From positions 1 to 23,592 of the forward strand of contig CAAFYU010000003.1 of the NCBI GenBank assembly GCA_900767135.1: DNA of 23,592 nt, in the 5' to 3' direction. Both the position numbers and the translations under genes were made by a program. Below are positions 1 through 8,057 of the stretch, piece after piece. The first letter of the stretch is position 1; each line of letters starts with the position of its first letter. The stretch is from Candidatus Gastranaerophilales bacterium. Lineage in GTDB: Bacteria; Cyanobacteriota; Vampirovibrionia; Gastranaerophilales; Gastranaerophilaceae. The notes beneath the pieces are model-generated. The model searched no databases. It saw only the letters and a list, made by a program, of their open reading frames with translations, and was not told where the DNA came from.

Positions 1-1
1 A

Positions 2-77
2 GGGCGTTTAGCTCAGTTGGTAGAGCGCCTCCCTTACAAGGAGGATGTCAGAAGTTCGAGTCTTCTAACGCCCACCA
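2..77 (+). tRNA. tRNA-Val (anticodon UAC)
   Basis: A complete cloverleaf can be read. The 7-bp acceptor stem pairs positions 2-8 with 67-73. The D arm begins GCTC at 11. The anticodon stem pairs 28-32 with 40-44 around a 7-base loop holding TAC at 35-37. The T arm contains GTTCGAGTC. The discriminator is A74 and the CCA end (75-77) is encoded in the DNA. UAC reads valine codons. The promoter lies outside the window. Confidence 0.97.
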
Positions 78-83
78 TTTTAG

Positions 84-105
84 AAGAGCCGAAAGGCTCT
101 TTTTT
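84..105 (+). terminator. Rho-independent terminator of tRNA-Val
   Basis: AAGAGCC pairs with GGCTCTT around a GAAA tetraloop and runs into a T tract. It lies 6 nt after the tRNA CCA end. Only about 18 nt remain before the next start codon, so it also sits in the only upstream space available to the glycosyltransferase operon. Confidence 0.85.
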
Positions 106-122
106 AGTATAAGAAGGTAATT

Positions 123-1004
123 ATGATGAGCAAAAAGGTTTCGATAATTATGCCTTGTTACAACCAAGGTAAATATGTAAGAGAAGCAATTGAATCTGTT
201 CTTCATCAAACATACAAAAATATTGAAATTGTTTGCGTAAATGATGCATCTTTGGATAATAGTAATGATATTATTCAAAATATTTTGTCTGAATTAAACC
301 CAGATAACTTTATATATATTAACCACAAAGAAAACAAGGGAGTTATCACAACAAGAAACGAAGCTATTGAAATTGCAACGGGCGAGTATATTTTGCCACT
401 TGATGCTGATGATACAATAGAACCGACTTATGTTGAAAAAGCTGTAAATATTTTAGACGAAAATCCTGATATCGGGATTGTTTACTGCTGGGTAAATAAT
501 TTTTGGAAAGATTCGAAGTCTCAAATTTCAAAATGGGAAGATTTTGACATTAGTAAAGAACTTTTTCTTAATTCAATTGTAAATACTTCAATGTATCGTA
601 AATCCGATTTTCTGTTAGTTGGTGGCTACAAAAGTTATATGAATAAAGGCTGGGAAGATTGGGATTTATGGCTTTCTATTATAGAAAAAGGCTTTAAGGC
701 TCACTTGATAAAAGAAGTCTTGTTTAATTATAGACGCAATTTCTTTAATTCAAGGTCTAATAGTGCTGCCAAGAGCATTGACCATTTATATCGAGAGCTT
801 TTAAGACACCATACGGAGCTATATATCAATAATGATTGTTTTATTGATAGAGTATTTAATCAAAATTATCAAATTTTGCTAGAAAAAGATATAAAAGATA
901 AAGAACAAAAACGCATTTTGAGGCGATATCGTAAAATGTGCATTGAGGTTGTTTCTATTTTAATAATGTTCTATTTGATAATGTTTTTATATTTAATGCT
1001 ATAA
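123..1004 (+). CDS. Glycosyltransferase family 2 protein
   Basis: A GT-A fold glycosyltransferase of family GT2, which transfers a sugar from a nucleotide-sugar donor to a growing surface glycan. The N-terminus has the family start (VSIIMPCYNQG, residues 6-16), a nucleotide-binding NDAS at 40-43, the metal-binding D-x-D as DADD at 94-97, and the acceptor-side catalytic motif WEDWDLW around 177-183. The last ~20 residues (about 273-293) form one strongly hydrophobic segment, so the enzyme is probably held at the inner membrane by a C-terminal anchor. AAGG at 114-117 could serve the ATG at 123 or the one at 126. It is the first gene of a three-gene cassette; the next starts 11 nt downstream. 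The exact donor and acceptor cannot be read from the sequence. Confidence 0.9.
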   Translation: MMSKKVSIIMPCYNQGKYVREAIESVLHQTYKNIEIVCVNDASLDNSNDIIQNILSELNPDNFIYINHKENKGVITTRNEAIEIATGEYILPLDADDTIEPTYVEKAVNILDENPDIGIVYCWVNNFWKDSKSQISKWEDFDISKELFLNSIVNTSMYRKSDFLLVGGYKSYMNKGWEDWDLWLSIIEKGFKAHLIKEVLFNYRRNFFNSRSNSAAKSIDHLYRELLRHHTELYINNDCFIDRVFNQNYQILLEKDIKDKEQKRILRRYRKMCIEVVSILIMFYLIMFLYLML

Positions 1005-1015
1005 TAGAGGAGATA

Positions 1016-1765
1016 ATGCCAAAAATATCAGTAGTAATGCCGGTTTATAATACAAAGGAAGAATGGCTTCGAGAAGCCATTGAAAGTATTCTCAATCAAT
1101 CCTATAAAGACTTTGAGTTTATTATAATTGATGATGGTTCTGACAAGTCAATAGAACCGATTGTAAATTCTTATAATGATGACAGAATTGTTTTTATTAG
1201 GCAAAACAACCAAGGAATTGCTCGTTCATTAAACTCCGGATTTAAAATTGCGAAAGGCGAATATATTGCAAGAATGGATTCTGACGACATTTCAATGCCT
1301 GAAAGATTTGAAAAACAAGTTACATTTTTAGACAATAATCCTCAAATCACTGTATTAGGGAGTTGGTTTGAAACATTTCCGAAAAAAGAAATTTACAAAC
1401 ACCCTAAGACCCCAAAATATTTGGATTTTTTGAAATATTGTTGTATTGCTCACCCGTCTGTAATGTTGCGAAGGTCGGATTTTAAAAAATATAATTTGTA
1501 CTATAACCCGAAATATAAATGTGAAGATTATGAACTTTGGTCGAGAGCTGTGAGAATTCTGGATTTTTATAACTTACAAGAAGTTTTGTTGAAATATCGT
1601 GTACATTCTTCAAATGCAAGTAAGCCTAATCCGGATTTTGATGCAGACGTTGCAAAAGTTCGTCAAAATATGTTAGATTACCTTTCAGGTAATAGTCTAT
1701 TGGGGAAATTAAAAATTATTAAACAAAAAATAAAAAACAGAATAAAAAAGGAGTTGTATGGCTAA
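1016..1765 (+). CDS. Glycosyltransferase family 2 protein
   Basis: A second GT2 enzyme of 249 residues, the usual length for a single-domain member. It has SVVMPVYN at 5-12, the nucleotide-binding IIDDGS at 37-42, the D-x-D motif DSDD at 88-91, AHPSVM at 145-150 and the catalytic-base region CEDYELW at 169-175. AHPSVM together with EDYELW is common in enzymes that add hexose to LPS core, O-antigen or capsule. It lacks the C-terminal membrane segment of its upstream neighbour. A strong AGAGGAG (1006-1012) precedes the ATG. The basic C-terminus overlaps the fucosyltransferase gene by 8 nt, so the two are probably translationally coupled. Confidence 0.92.
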   Translation: MPKISVVMPVYNTKEEWLREAIESILNQSYKDFEFIIIDDGSDKSIEPIVNSYNDDRIVFIRQNNQGIARSLNSGFKIAKGEYIARMDSDDISMPERFEKQVTFLDNNPQITVLGSWFETFPKKEIYKHPKTPKYLDFLKYCCIAHPSVMLRRSDFKKYNLYYNPKYKCEDYELWSRAVRILDFYNLQEVLLKYRVHSSNASKPNPDFDADVAKVRQNMLDYLSGNSLLGKLKIIKQKIKNRIKKELYG

Positions 1766-2669
1766 AAAAATCGTTAAATTAATGGGTGGACTCGGAAATC
1801 AAATGTTTCAATATGCTTTTGGGAAACAGCTTGAAAAGAAGCATAAATGTGAAGTTTTGTACGACTTGTCGTGGTTTGAATTAATAAAAAGAAAACGTTT
1901 GGAAAACCCGGAAGAATTTGCGGATATCATTTTGGTTAGAAATTACGCATTAGATATCTTTCCAAATTTAGAAATAAAATTTGCTTCTGAAAAAGAAATC
2001 AAAAAAGTTTGTTTTCCACGTTTTAATAAAATAAGACGCTTGTTTGGAATGAAACCTAAATCGGGTATAGTTCGTGAAAAAAATGCTTTTATCTATGAAC
2101 CGGAACTATTAGAAAAAAGGGGAGCTTGCTGTTTTGAAGGCTATTTTCAGAATGAAAAATATATTTTGGATATAAAAGATGAACTGATAAAAACATTTGA
2201 ATTACCGGAATTAAAGCCGGAAGATACGTATAACAAAAATTTATTAGAAAAAATTCAATCTTGTGAAAATTCTGTATTTGTCCATGTCAGAAGAGAAGAT
2301 TATGTAAAATTGAATAGAGTAATTTCCCAAAATTATTATAAAAACGCAGTCAAATACATAAAAGAAAGAGTAGAAAAACCTAAATTTTTTGTTTTTTGTG
2401 CCGAAGATGCCGATTACATAAAAACAAAATTTGATATAGGCGAAGAATTTGAAGTTATTGGAGATAAAAACAAGACGAACGAAAATTTTTATGAAAACCT
2501 TCGTTTAATGATGGCATGCAAGCATGCAATTATCGCAAACAGTTCATACTCGTGGTGGGCTGCTTGGCTTTCATCACAGAATAAAGGCATAATTATCGCA
2601 CCATCTCCATGGCTTGATGGACAAAGCGAAGTTATTTGTGAAGATTGGGTAAAAATCAAAAATAATTAA
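1758..2669 (+). CDS. Alpha-1,2-fucosyltransferase (GT11)
   Basis: A GT11-family enzyme that transfers L-fucose from GDP-fucose to the 2-hydroxyl of a terminal sugar, usually galactose. Diagnostic motifs are GGLGNQMFQYA at 10-20, the GDP-fucose-binding H-x-R-R-x-D-Y at 176-182 (HVRREDY), and NSSYSWWAAWL at 261-271. The length of 303 residues is normal for the family. AAGGAG (1748-1753) lies 4 nt before the ATG, inside the previous gene. With the two GT2 genes it forms a small cassette that would build and cap a fucosylated surface oligosaccharide. No GDP-fucose synthesis genes are in the window. Its stop overlaps the stop of the convergent minus-strand gene by 4 nt. Family call is secure; the acceptor is unknown. 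Confidence 0.95.
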   Translation: MAKKIVKLMGGLGNQMFQYAFGKQLEKKHKCEVLYDLSWFELIKRKRLENPEEFADIILVRNYALDIFPNLEIKFASEKEIKKVCFPRFNKIRRLFGMKPKSGIVREKNAFIYEPELLEKRGACCFEGYFQNEKYILDIKDELIKTFELPELKPEDTYNKNLLEKIQSCENSVFVHVRREDYVKLNRVISQNYYKNAVKYIKERVEKPKFFVFCAEDADYIKTKFDIGEEFEVIGDKNKTNENFYENLRLMMACKHAIIANSSYSWWAAWLSSQNKGIIIAPSPWLDGQSEVICEDWVKIKNN

Positions 2670-3244
2670 GCCTTTGTTTTATTCTCTTTTTTCTTTCCAA
2701 AAATCAAATCCATTACCGGGTGAAGAATTATTTGAGAAAGAATTGGTGCACATAGAGCCAAAATGAACACAGTAGAGGCAATTGAACTAAGTTCCTTTAA
2801 CCCTTTGCCATATCTGTAATCCTTGTTTGTGTGCAACAAGTGAGTGAATTTCCGTTCAAGTGCATTCTTTTCTTTTTTAGTCGTCGCATTGTTAATTTGT
2901 GCTTGGAATGAGTCGTATAAATTAAGTTTACGTTTGTTTTCAGGATCTTTTGCAGCTTGCCATTTGCTCATTGCGTTGTAAACCTTGTTTTTAACCGGTT
3001 TAATAAACCCTAAAAACAATCCCAAACAGAAAGTTTGATACAAAAGTTCTTTTGTTGCGGCATATTTTTTAGATTGCTCGTTAGCGTTTTTGTCGTAGTA
3101 GATAAATGCAGGTCTGCCGGTCGCTTTTAACGTCGTTTCAACTGCAATAGCACAAACTGTATTTTGTGCAAACGAGGCGACTTTGGGGTTTGCTAATACT
3201 TTTCTTACCTTCATTAAATTTTCTTGAACTGGAGTAACTTTCAT
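2666..3244 (-). CDS. Hypothetical membrane protein, paralog of the adjacent gene
   Basis: I do not recognise a named family. The 192-residue protein has a hydrophobic stretch near 24-36, a conserved core (GRP at 43-45, a DK pair at 51-52, KKYAATKELL at 59-68), a hydrophobic stretch at about 69-81, a charged middle, and a C-terminal hydrophobic segment at about 154-174 followed by HPVMDLIFGKKK. The core and C-terminus match the upstream neighbour at 3246-3893 (RP, DKK, RKYAALREL, then PPVMKKLMP), and more weakly the protein at 18829-19848. The upstream gene ends one base before this start, and AAGGTG within its last codons serves as ribosome binding site. A membrane protein is inferred from hydrophobicity only; function unknown. 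Confidence 0.8.
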   Translation of the reverse strand: MKVTPVQENLMKVRKVLANPKVASFAQNTVCAIAVETTLKATGRPAFIYYDKNANEQSKKYAATKELLYQTFCLGLFLGFIKPVKNKVYNAMSKWQAAKDPENKRKLNLYDSFQAQINNATTKKEKNALERKFTHLLHTNKDYRYGKGLKELSSIASTVFILALCAPILSQIILHPVMDLIFGKKKENKTKA

Positions 3245-3245
3245 C

Positions 3246-3893
3246 TTACACCTTCATTCCTGAATGATAAAATACGCTTGGCACACTATAAACAGTGGAC
3301 ATTGTTTTCATATGTTGTTCGCTTGGTGTGCACATATTCATTCTTGTTGTGTTGTTTGGTTGGAGAGATTTTACAGCACCAAAAGATTGTTGACTTGCAA
3401 CTTTTACAGGTTTGGTTATATTTGTTTGTTTTGCGGGTGCTGAACCTGCATTCGGGTTATAATTTGGCATCAATTTTTTCATAACCGGCGGCATAAATAT
3501 ATTGCAAAATTTTGGAACTAAATAACCTGCTGCAATACAGATACCAAGTAAAGAAAGAGTTGCTTTTGTGTTTTTGTATGCAACAGAACCTTTTTTCGCA
3601 AGCATTCCTGTCAAACTTTCTGCTGCAAGTCCGGCACACAAAGTTGTAGGTACGCCAATGAACTCCGTCATCAGCTCTCTGAGTGCTGCATATTTTCTTG
3701 CATCAGGCTTTTCTTTCTTGTCTGTAATACTTAAAATCGGTCTTACTGTTCCCTTACCGCAAGCGATTGCCATTACTGTGTAAATTGGTTTATTATTTTC
3801 TCCCAACTTGTTGCAAATCTTTTGGATAAATGTTTGTTTTGTGTTTTCTGCAACTTCCGTTGCTATCTTGTTTGTTGTCTGGGTCAATGTCAT
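3246..3893 (-). CDS. Hypothetical membrane protein, paralog of the adjacent gene
   Basis: Unrecognised 215-residue protein. It has a mainly polar N-terminus (1-35), GTVRP at 48-52, DKKEKPDARKYAALREL at 58-74, hydrophobic segments at about 78-95 and 112-130, then PPVMKKLMP at 135-143. A Pro/Asn/Ser/Thr-rich tail (about 145-215) is absent from the paralog downstream. The shared order of GxxRP, DK, KYAAxxEL and xPVMxxx shows that the two arose by duplication. The start at 3893 has only a weak AAAG before it, and I could not fix a promoter in the AT-rich 163-nt gap shared with divergent tatD. Probably co-transcribed with the downstream gene. Function unknown. Confidence 0.78.
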   Translation of the reverse strand: MTLTQTTNKIATEVAENTKQTFIQKICNKLGENNKPIYTVMAIACGKGTVRPILSITDKKEKPDARKYAALRELMTEFIGVPTTLCAGLAAESLTGMLAKKGSVAYKNTKATLSLLGICIAAGYLVPKFCNIFMPPVMKKLMPNYNPNAGSAPAKQTNITKPVKVASQQSFGAVKSLQPNNTTRMNMCTPSEQHMKTMSTVYSVPSVFYHSGMKV

Positions 3894-4021
3894 CTTTAAT
3901 ACGCATTCTGTATTAATTGTATTTCTTACACTTATGTTTTATATCAAAAATTTTTAATTTCAAGTGTTATGTAAAAGTTTATTAAGTAAAAATACTAAAA
4001 AAATCGTTTAGTAAATATTCC

Positions 4022-4050
4022 TTTACTTTAAGTGTATTTGAGAGTAAAAT
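4022..4050 (+). promoter_or_regulatory. Promoter of tatD, predicted leaderless
   Basis: TTTACT (4022-4027), a 17-base spacer and TAAAAT (4045-4050) form a near-consensus sigma-70-type promoter. The -10 box ends 6 nt before the ATG at 4057, so transcription should begin at or within a base or two of the start codon. No Shine-Dalgarno lies at a normal distance. Confidence 0.65.
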
Positions 4051-4056
4051 TTTCGT

Positions 4057-4815
4057 ATGATTGATACGCATACACATATAAATATGATAGAAGAACTCTC
4101 AATAGAAGAGATTTTGGCAAATGCAAAAAATAATGGGGTTGAAAAAGTAATTGTGCCGGCTGCATATCCATCAGACATTGAAATTGTTATGGATTTGGTA
4201 AAAAAATATGATAATGTCTATGGCTTACTTGGTGTACACCCATCTGAGGTTAAGGGGTGGACTGATGACTTGCTTGACAAAATCAGAGAGTATTCCAAAA
4301 ACACTAAAATTCTCGGTGTTGGAGAAATCGGATTAGATTATTATTGGGATAAGAGCTTTAATGATTTGCAAAAGGAAGTTTTTATAAAGCAAGTAAAACT
4401 TGCAAATGAGCTTGACTTGCCGATTTCAATCCACGATAGAGAGGCACATAAGGATACTTTTGATATTTTGAAAGAGTACAATAAATCTTCAAAGATTGTA
4501 ATGCATTGTTTTTCAGGCAGTGTTGAATTTATGAAAGAATGTATTAAAGAAGGTTGGTATATCACTCTTGGCGGTGTTGTAACGTTTAAAAATGCAGTTA
4601 AGATGAAAGAGGTAGCAAAAGAGGTTCCGCTCGATAGATTACTTTTGGAAACAGATGCTCCATATTTAACTCCGGTGCCTTTCAGAGGAACAACAAATCA
4701 ACCTGCATACGTAAAATATGTTGCAGAAGAGGTTGCAAAACTACGGAATATTTCATTCGCAACAATTGATGAAATTACAACAAAAAATGCAAAAGATGTA
4801 TTTTTTTCTAAATAA
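4057..4815 (+). CDS. tatD: TatD family metal-dependent deoxyribonuclease
   Basis: A TIM-barrel metallohydrolase of the TatD family, 252 residues (typical is 250-265). Family members act as 3'-5' exonucleases or deoxyribonucleases in DNA repair. All metal ligands are visible: H5 and H7 in DTHTH (3-7), E90 in GEIGLDYYW, H126 in SIHDREA, H150 in MHCFSGS and D200 in LLETDAPYLTP. The start is fixed because the family begins almost exactly at M-x-D-T-H; there is no room for an upstream start or a leader. It is transcribed away from the two paralogous membrane-protein genes and closed by its own terminator, so it is probably monocistronic. Confidence 0.96.
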   Translation: MIDTHTHINMIEELSIEEILANAKNNGVEKVIVPAAYPSDIEIVMDLVKKYDNVYGLLGVHPSEVKGWTDDLLDKIREYSKNTKILGVGEIGLDYYWDKSFNDLQKEVFIKQVKLANELDLPISIHDREAHKDTFDILKEYNKSSKIVMHCFSGSVEFMKECIKEGWYITLGGVVTFKNAVKMKEVAKEVPLDRLLLETDAPYLTPVPFRGTTNQPAYVKYVAEEVAKLRNISFATIDEITTKNAKDVFFSK

Positions 4816-4834
4816 TACATCTTTTATACTTTTT
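4791..4834 (+). terminator. Rho-independent terminator overlapping the tatD stop
   Basis: A perfect 12-bp stem pairs 4791-4802 with 4814-4825 around an 11-nt loop, followed by a T-rich stretch at 4829-4834. The 5' arm is coding sequence, and the stop codon (4813-4815) straddles the loop and the 3' arm, so the last codons of tatD also encode the terminator. Confidence 0.75.
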
Positions 4835-4925
4835 TAATCTTGTATTATAACTTTTGTAAACCTTTCAATATAACAGTAGCAAAATTTTTTTTTAGAGCTT
4901 TTAATATGTTTGGGAATTTGATTAG

Positions 4926-6467
4926 ATGATAATGCCAGTATTTAACAAATTTCAAATAAATTATAGCTCTCAGACGGCTTTTAAGAACTCGTCAGTCGGA
5001 AAAACAGAACCTAATAACAGGACAAGCATCTTTTATATCAACGATTTTCATGGCAAATCCATCAATATGGAAAGAACCATTTCTGCATCAAATGTTTTTG
5101 ATAGTTTTACGCCCTCAATTCCGACCGACAAATTAAAGTTGTCTTCCGGAGATATCCAACTTGGCGAACCTGTTCCGGCTAACAAAGTTATGGTTGAAGC
5201 TCAAAATATTATGGGTATAATGGCCTCTGCTGTCGGAAATCACGAATGCGATATGCAGGAACACATGGCAGAACTTATCCCACAAATGGGATACAAAATG
5301 CTTGCTTGTAATGTTAATATAAAGCCACAAAACCCACTCCATGACAAAATCCAAAAATCATACATTCAAGAAGTCAATGGAAACAAATATGGTATTATAG
5401 GAGCTGCACCTGTTGATTTGTTTTCAAGAATTAAATATGGAAAAATCTTTGAAGAATTAAAAGTTGACAACATTAAATCAACAATTCAGGATATTCAGAC
5501 AGAAGTCGATAACTTGAAAAAACAGGGCGTAAATAAAATAATTTTACTTTCTCATGTAGGTTTTGGCTATGACCAAGAAATAGCCAAAAACACAGACGGA
5601 ATCGACATTATCCTTGGGGGACATTCTCACAATTTAGTACAAGATGTTAAACCGGGGGTAAATTTGTTTAATTCTAAATCCGGCGAACCTGTTGTTATAA
5701 CTCAGGCAGGACGTGATGGCAATTATTTCGGGGTGCTCAACGTCGAATGGAATAATCAAGGAATTTTGACAAAAGTACAAAATAATGTTACGAGCACACG
5801 TGTCTTCAAGCGAAATCCAGTTGTTAAGCATTTGTTTGAATTTATTGTCGGAAAACCCAAAGTAGTTGGTATGATAAATTCAGCACCTCCACCTCCTCAA
5901 AATGCGTCTATTGAACCGAATGCCCATGGAAATTTTCTTTGTGATTGTATGAAAGAAGAACTTGGTACTGATATTGCAATGTTCGGTTCCGCAACACTGA
6001 GAGGATTTTTTGAAGCCGGAAAACTTGATACAAGATGGTTGGAAGACATTTCCCCGTTCAAAAACAAAATGGTCGTTGCAAATTATACTGAAAAAGAAAT
6101 TGTAGATGCCTTAAAAGTTTCTGCAAAATCTCTTATAAATACAAACAACAAACCCGGAATTGTACACGTATCAGGGCTTCAATACACTATTGGAAAAGAT
6201 GGAGAACTTAAAAGTGCAAGTTTTGTTGACAAGTCAGGAAACATAACGCCTATCGACATAAAAAATCCGAGAACAGATAAAATATACAAAACAGCACTAA
6301 CTGATTATTACGCACAGGGTCACGACGGCTTTACAATGTTAAAAAAATACGATCAAGCTGAAAAAATTTGTGATTTTGACGTCACTAAATGTATAGAAGA
6401 CTATTTTGCTCACCACAATGAACCCGTAGATATTAAAGATGATGGCCGAGTAAAAATTGTAGATTAG
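4926..6467 (+). CDS. 5'-nucleotidase / 2',3'-cyclic phosphodiesterase family protein, no signal peptide
   Basis: A two-domain UshA/CpdB-like protein of 513 residues. The N-terminal metallophosphatase domain (about 34-275) has NDFHG at 39-43, SSGD at 73-76, GNHECD at 104-109, LLSHVG at 207-212 and GGHSH at 231-235, which supply the two-metal site. The C-terminal 5'-nucleotidase domain (about 305-480) has the family GHDGF at 465-469. Relatives release phosphate from nucleotides, normally in the periplasm, but no export signal is present: the first 33 residues are polar (NKFQINYSSQTAFKN). Either the start is missed, export is unusual, or it is cytoplasmic. ATG 4926 and ATG 4932 are alternatives and neither has a strong Shine-Dalgarno. 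It ends in a 4-nt tail-to-tail overlap with the next gene. Confidence 0.88.
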   Translation: MIMPVFNKFQINYSSQTAFKNSSVGKTEPNNRTSIFYINDFHGKSINMERTISASNVFDSFTPSIPTDKLKLSSGDIQLGEPVPANKVMVEAQNIMGIMASAVGNHECDMQEHMAELIPQMGYKMLACNVNIKPQNPLHDKIQKSYIQEVNGNKYGIIGAAPVDLFSRIKYGKIFEELKVDNIKSTIQDIQTEVDNLKKQGVNKIILLSHVGFGYDQEIAKNTDGIDIILGGHSHNLVQDVKPGVNLFNSKSGEPVVITQAGRDGNYFGVLNVEWNNQGILTKVQNNVTSTRVFKRNPVVKHLFEFIVGKPKVVGMINSAPPPPQNASIEPNAHGNFLCDCMKEELGTDIAMFGSATLRGFFEAGKLDTRWLEDISPFKNKMVVANYTEKEIVDALKVSAKSLINTNNKPGIVHVSGLQYTIGKDGELKSASFVDKSGNITPIDIKNPRTDKIYKTALTDYYAQGHDGFTMLKKYDQAEKICDFDVTKCIEDYFAHHNEPVDIKDDGRVKIVD

Positions 6468-7219
6468 TCATTTTTGATATTGTCTTCATAAGTTTTTATC
6501 AACTCATAATCCCAAGCCAGCGTTCCTAAAAACATACTATAACTCAATAGTATTGACATTAAAAACGCGGCAAGCTTTGCAATAACCTGTTGATGTGAGG
6601 ATATCCAAAATGCCCAAGAACTCATGTCTCCTTTGAGATGAAAACCGATAAAAATACCGAAAAATATGCTAATTAAAAAAACGACGACAAATGTTAAAAG
6701 ATAACTTACAATAACAACCCAAATACGTTTCAAAAGTAACAACAAATAATCTTTTAGTTTAATGTTTTTAAACACATCTATTACTTTATCCACCGAAAAT
6801 TCATAAGAAAAACCTGCAAGAATCATCGTTAATGGAATTCCCAACACTATCGAAGCACAAGTTGAAAAATATGTATATTTAGAAAAAACACTTAACAAAT
6901 TAAAAATAAAAGAAATTCCAAAAACAATCAATAGAATTTTCTTCGTTGCAACTTTAAAAATATCCATATCAAAATTGGGCAATTCTCTTTTTTGCAAAAA
7001 CAAAACTTCATACCCTACAACAAATAATACATAAATTGCAACTGCACTCATGAACATAAGTTTTTGTAATAATGTCAGTTCAATATAATTTTCCTGCCAT
7101 AACGCCAAATATCCGGCTATTAAACCAAATAAACCACATACTGAAAACAAGCAAAGTTGTTTATCTAAAACCCCCTTACCGCTAAATAAAATTTTAACAG
7201 CATTAAGCATTCTCGACAT
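6464..7219 (-). CDS. Polytopic membrane protein, unknown function
   Basis: A 251-residue integral membrane protein with about six hydrophobic segments (near 22-41, 52-75, 94-112, 118-137, 166-194 and 212-233). I cannot name a family with confidence; a short loop with RELPNFD (about 78-84) and the following amphipathic helix recall DUF4013-type proteins. AGGA lies 8 nt before the ATG at 7219. The gene overlaps its upstream neighbour by 17 nt, so the two are coupled. The pattern xLPxF, helix, then a loop with F-x(4)-F before the fifth helix occurs in both, suggesting a diverged tandem duplicate. No catalytic motif is visible. Confidence 0.82.
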   Translation of the reverse strand: MSRMLNAVKILFSGKGVLDKQLCLFSVCGLFGLIAGYLALWQENYIELTLLQKLMFMSAVAIYVLFVVGYEVLFLQKRELPNFDMDIFKVATKKILLIVFGISFIFNLLSVFSKYTYFSTCASIVLGIPLTMILAGFSYEFSVDKVIDVFKNIKLKDYLLLLLKRIWVVIVSYLLTFVVVFLISIFFGIFIGFHLKGDMSSWAFWISSHQQVIAKLAAFLMSILLSYSMFLGTLAWDYELIKTYEDNIKND

Positions 7220-7982
7220 TTATTAAATCCTCTCTCAATATTGGTCTTACAGTACGATTGTAAACTGAAAGCAAAGAATACGGAAATGCCAAAGACCAAG
7301 TAACAATAACAAAGTATGCAGCAAAAGTATTCATTAGAATATCTATTACGTACACATCATTAAAAACTGCCCCCATTGTGTCAATTCCAACCAACTGAAA
7401 ACCGCAATATAATAAAATATAGCCTATTGCGACTGCTAAACTAAACAAAGTAAAAATTAAAATTTTAATATATGTTTCCTTCCAAGCTACTTTTGCAAAC
7501 TTAAAGATTAATGGTAATTTCCACAAATCTTTAAAACAAAAATCTTCCGCAAATGCTATATAAAAAAAGTTCATAAAGACTGAAATTAACAACAACGCAA
7601 TCAAAATAATAGTTGGTAATATAAAAGAATGCGTCCATACGTATGAAATCACACATAAAACAGCAACTAAAAACGCATAAAAGCCCCATACAATGTTAAG
7701 TTTAACATATCCCCATATTGCTTTTGGCGGAAATCCTTTAAATGTTGGAAGAACTCCGTTGTTTATATTATGTATTGCATTATGCAAAAATTGTAAGCTA
7801 TAAAGTCCGACTGCTATATTAAAAATCATATCAATAGGATTTGTTTTAACAGCCATACCGGTGTTAAAACTGGCATCATACCACATAGACAAAATCGACC
7901 AAACAAAAGCAGCCAAAAGAATAACCACATGTATTCTTGCATTTTCATAAACTTTTTTATAACTATCAATAAAACCTGACAT
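7203..7982 (-). CDS. Polytopic membrane protein, DUF4013-like
   Basis: A 259-residue integral membrane protein with about six hydrophobic segments (near 18-35, 50-68, 90-113, 119-146, 171-197 and 213-240). The loop NNGVLPTFKGF (74-84) between helices two and three resembles the LPxF-type loop of DUF4013 proteins, but this is a tentative match. The start at 7982 is chosen over an in-frame ATG at 8021 because GGAGG lies 7 nt upstream and because the upstream ATG falls inside a good promoter. It is the first gene of a two-gene unit with the overlapping homolog downstream. Role unknown; no transporter or enzyme signature is visible. Confidence 0.83.
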   Translation of the reverse strand: MSGFIDSYKKVYENARIHVVILLAAFVWSILSMWYDASFNTGMAVKTNPIDMIFNIAVGLYSLQFLHNAIHNINNGVLPTFKGFPPKAIWGYVKLNIVWGFYAFLVAVLCVISYVWTHSFILPTIILIALLLISVFMNFFYIAFAEDFCFKDLWKLPLIFKFAKVAWKETYIKILIFTLFSLAVAIGYILLYCGFQLVGIDTMGAVFNDVYVIDILMNTFAAYFVIVTWSLAFPYSLLSVYNRTVRPILREDLINVENA

Positions 7983-8004
7983 ATTGCAACCTCCACTCAG
8001 AATA

Positions 8005-8032
8005 ATTATAACATTTTTCAAAAGATTTGCAA
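8005..8032 (-). promoter_or_regulatory. Promoter of the two-gene membrane-protein unit
   Basis: Read on the minus strand: TTGCAA (8027-8032), a 16-base spacer, and a perfect TATAAT (8005-8010). Transcription would start near 7998, giving a ~15-nt leader that contains the GGAGG before the ATG at 7982. Confidence 0.75.
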
Positions 8033-8057
8033 TAAGTAATTAAGTCGGGTTAAACGT

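Noticed and set aside
1..123. tRNA-Val as an attachment site for a mobile island carrying the glycosyltransferases
   Set aside because: No integrase gene and no repeat of the tRNA 3' end is visible in the window.
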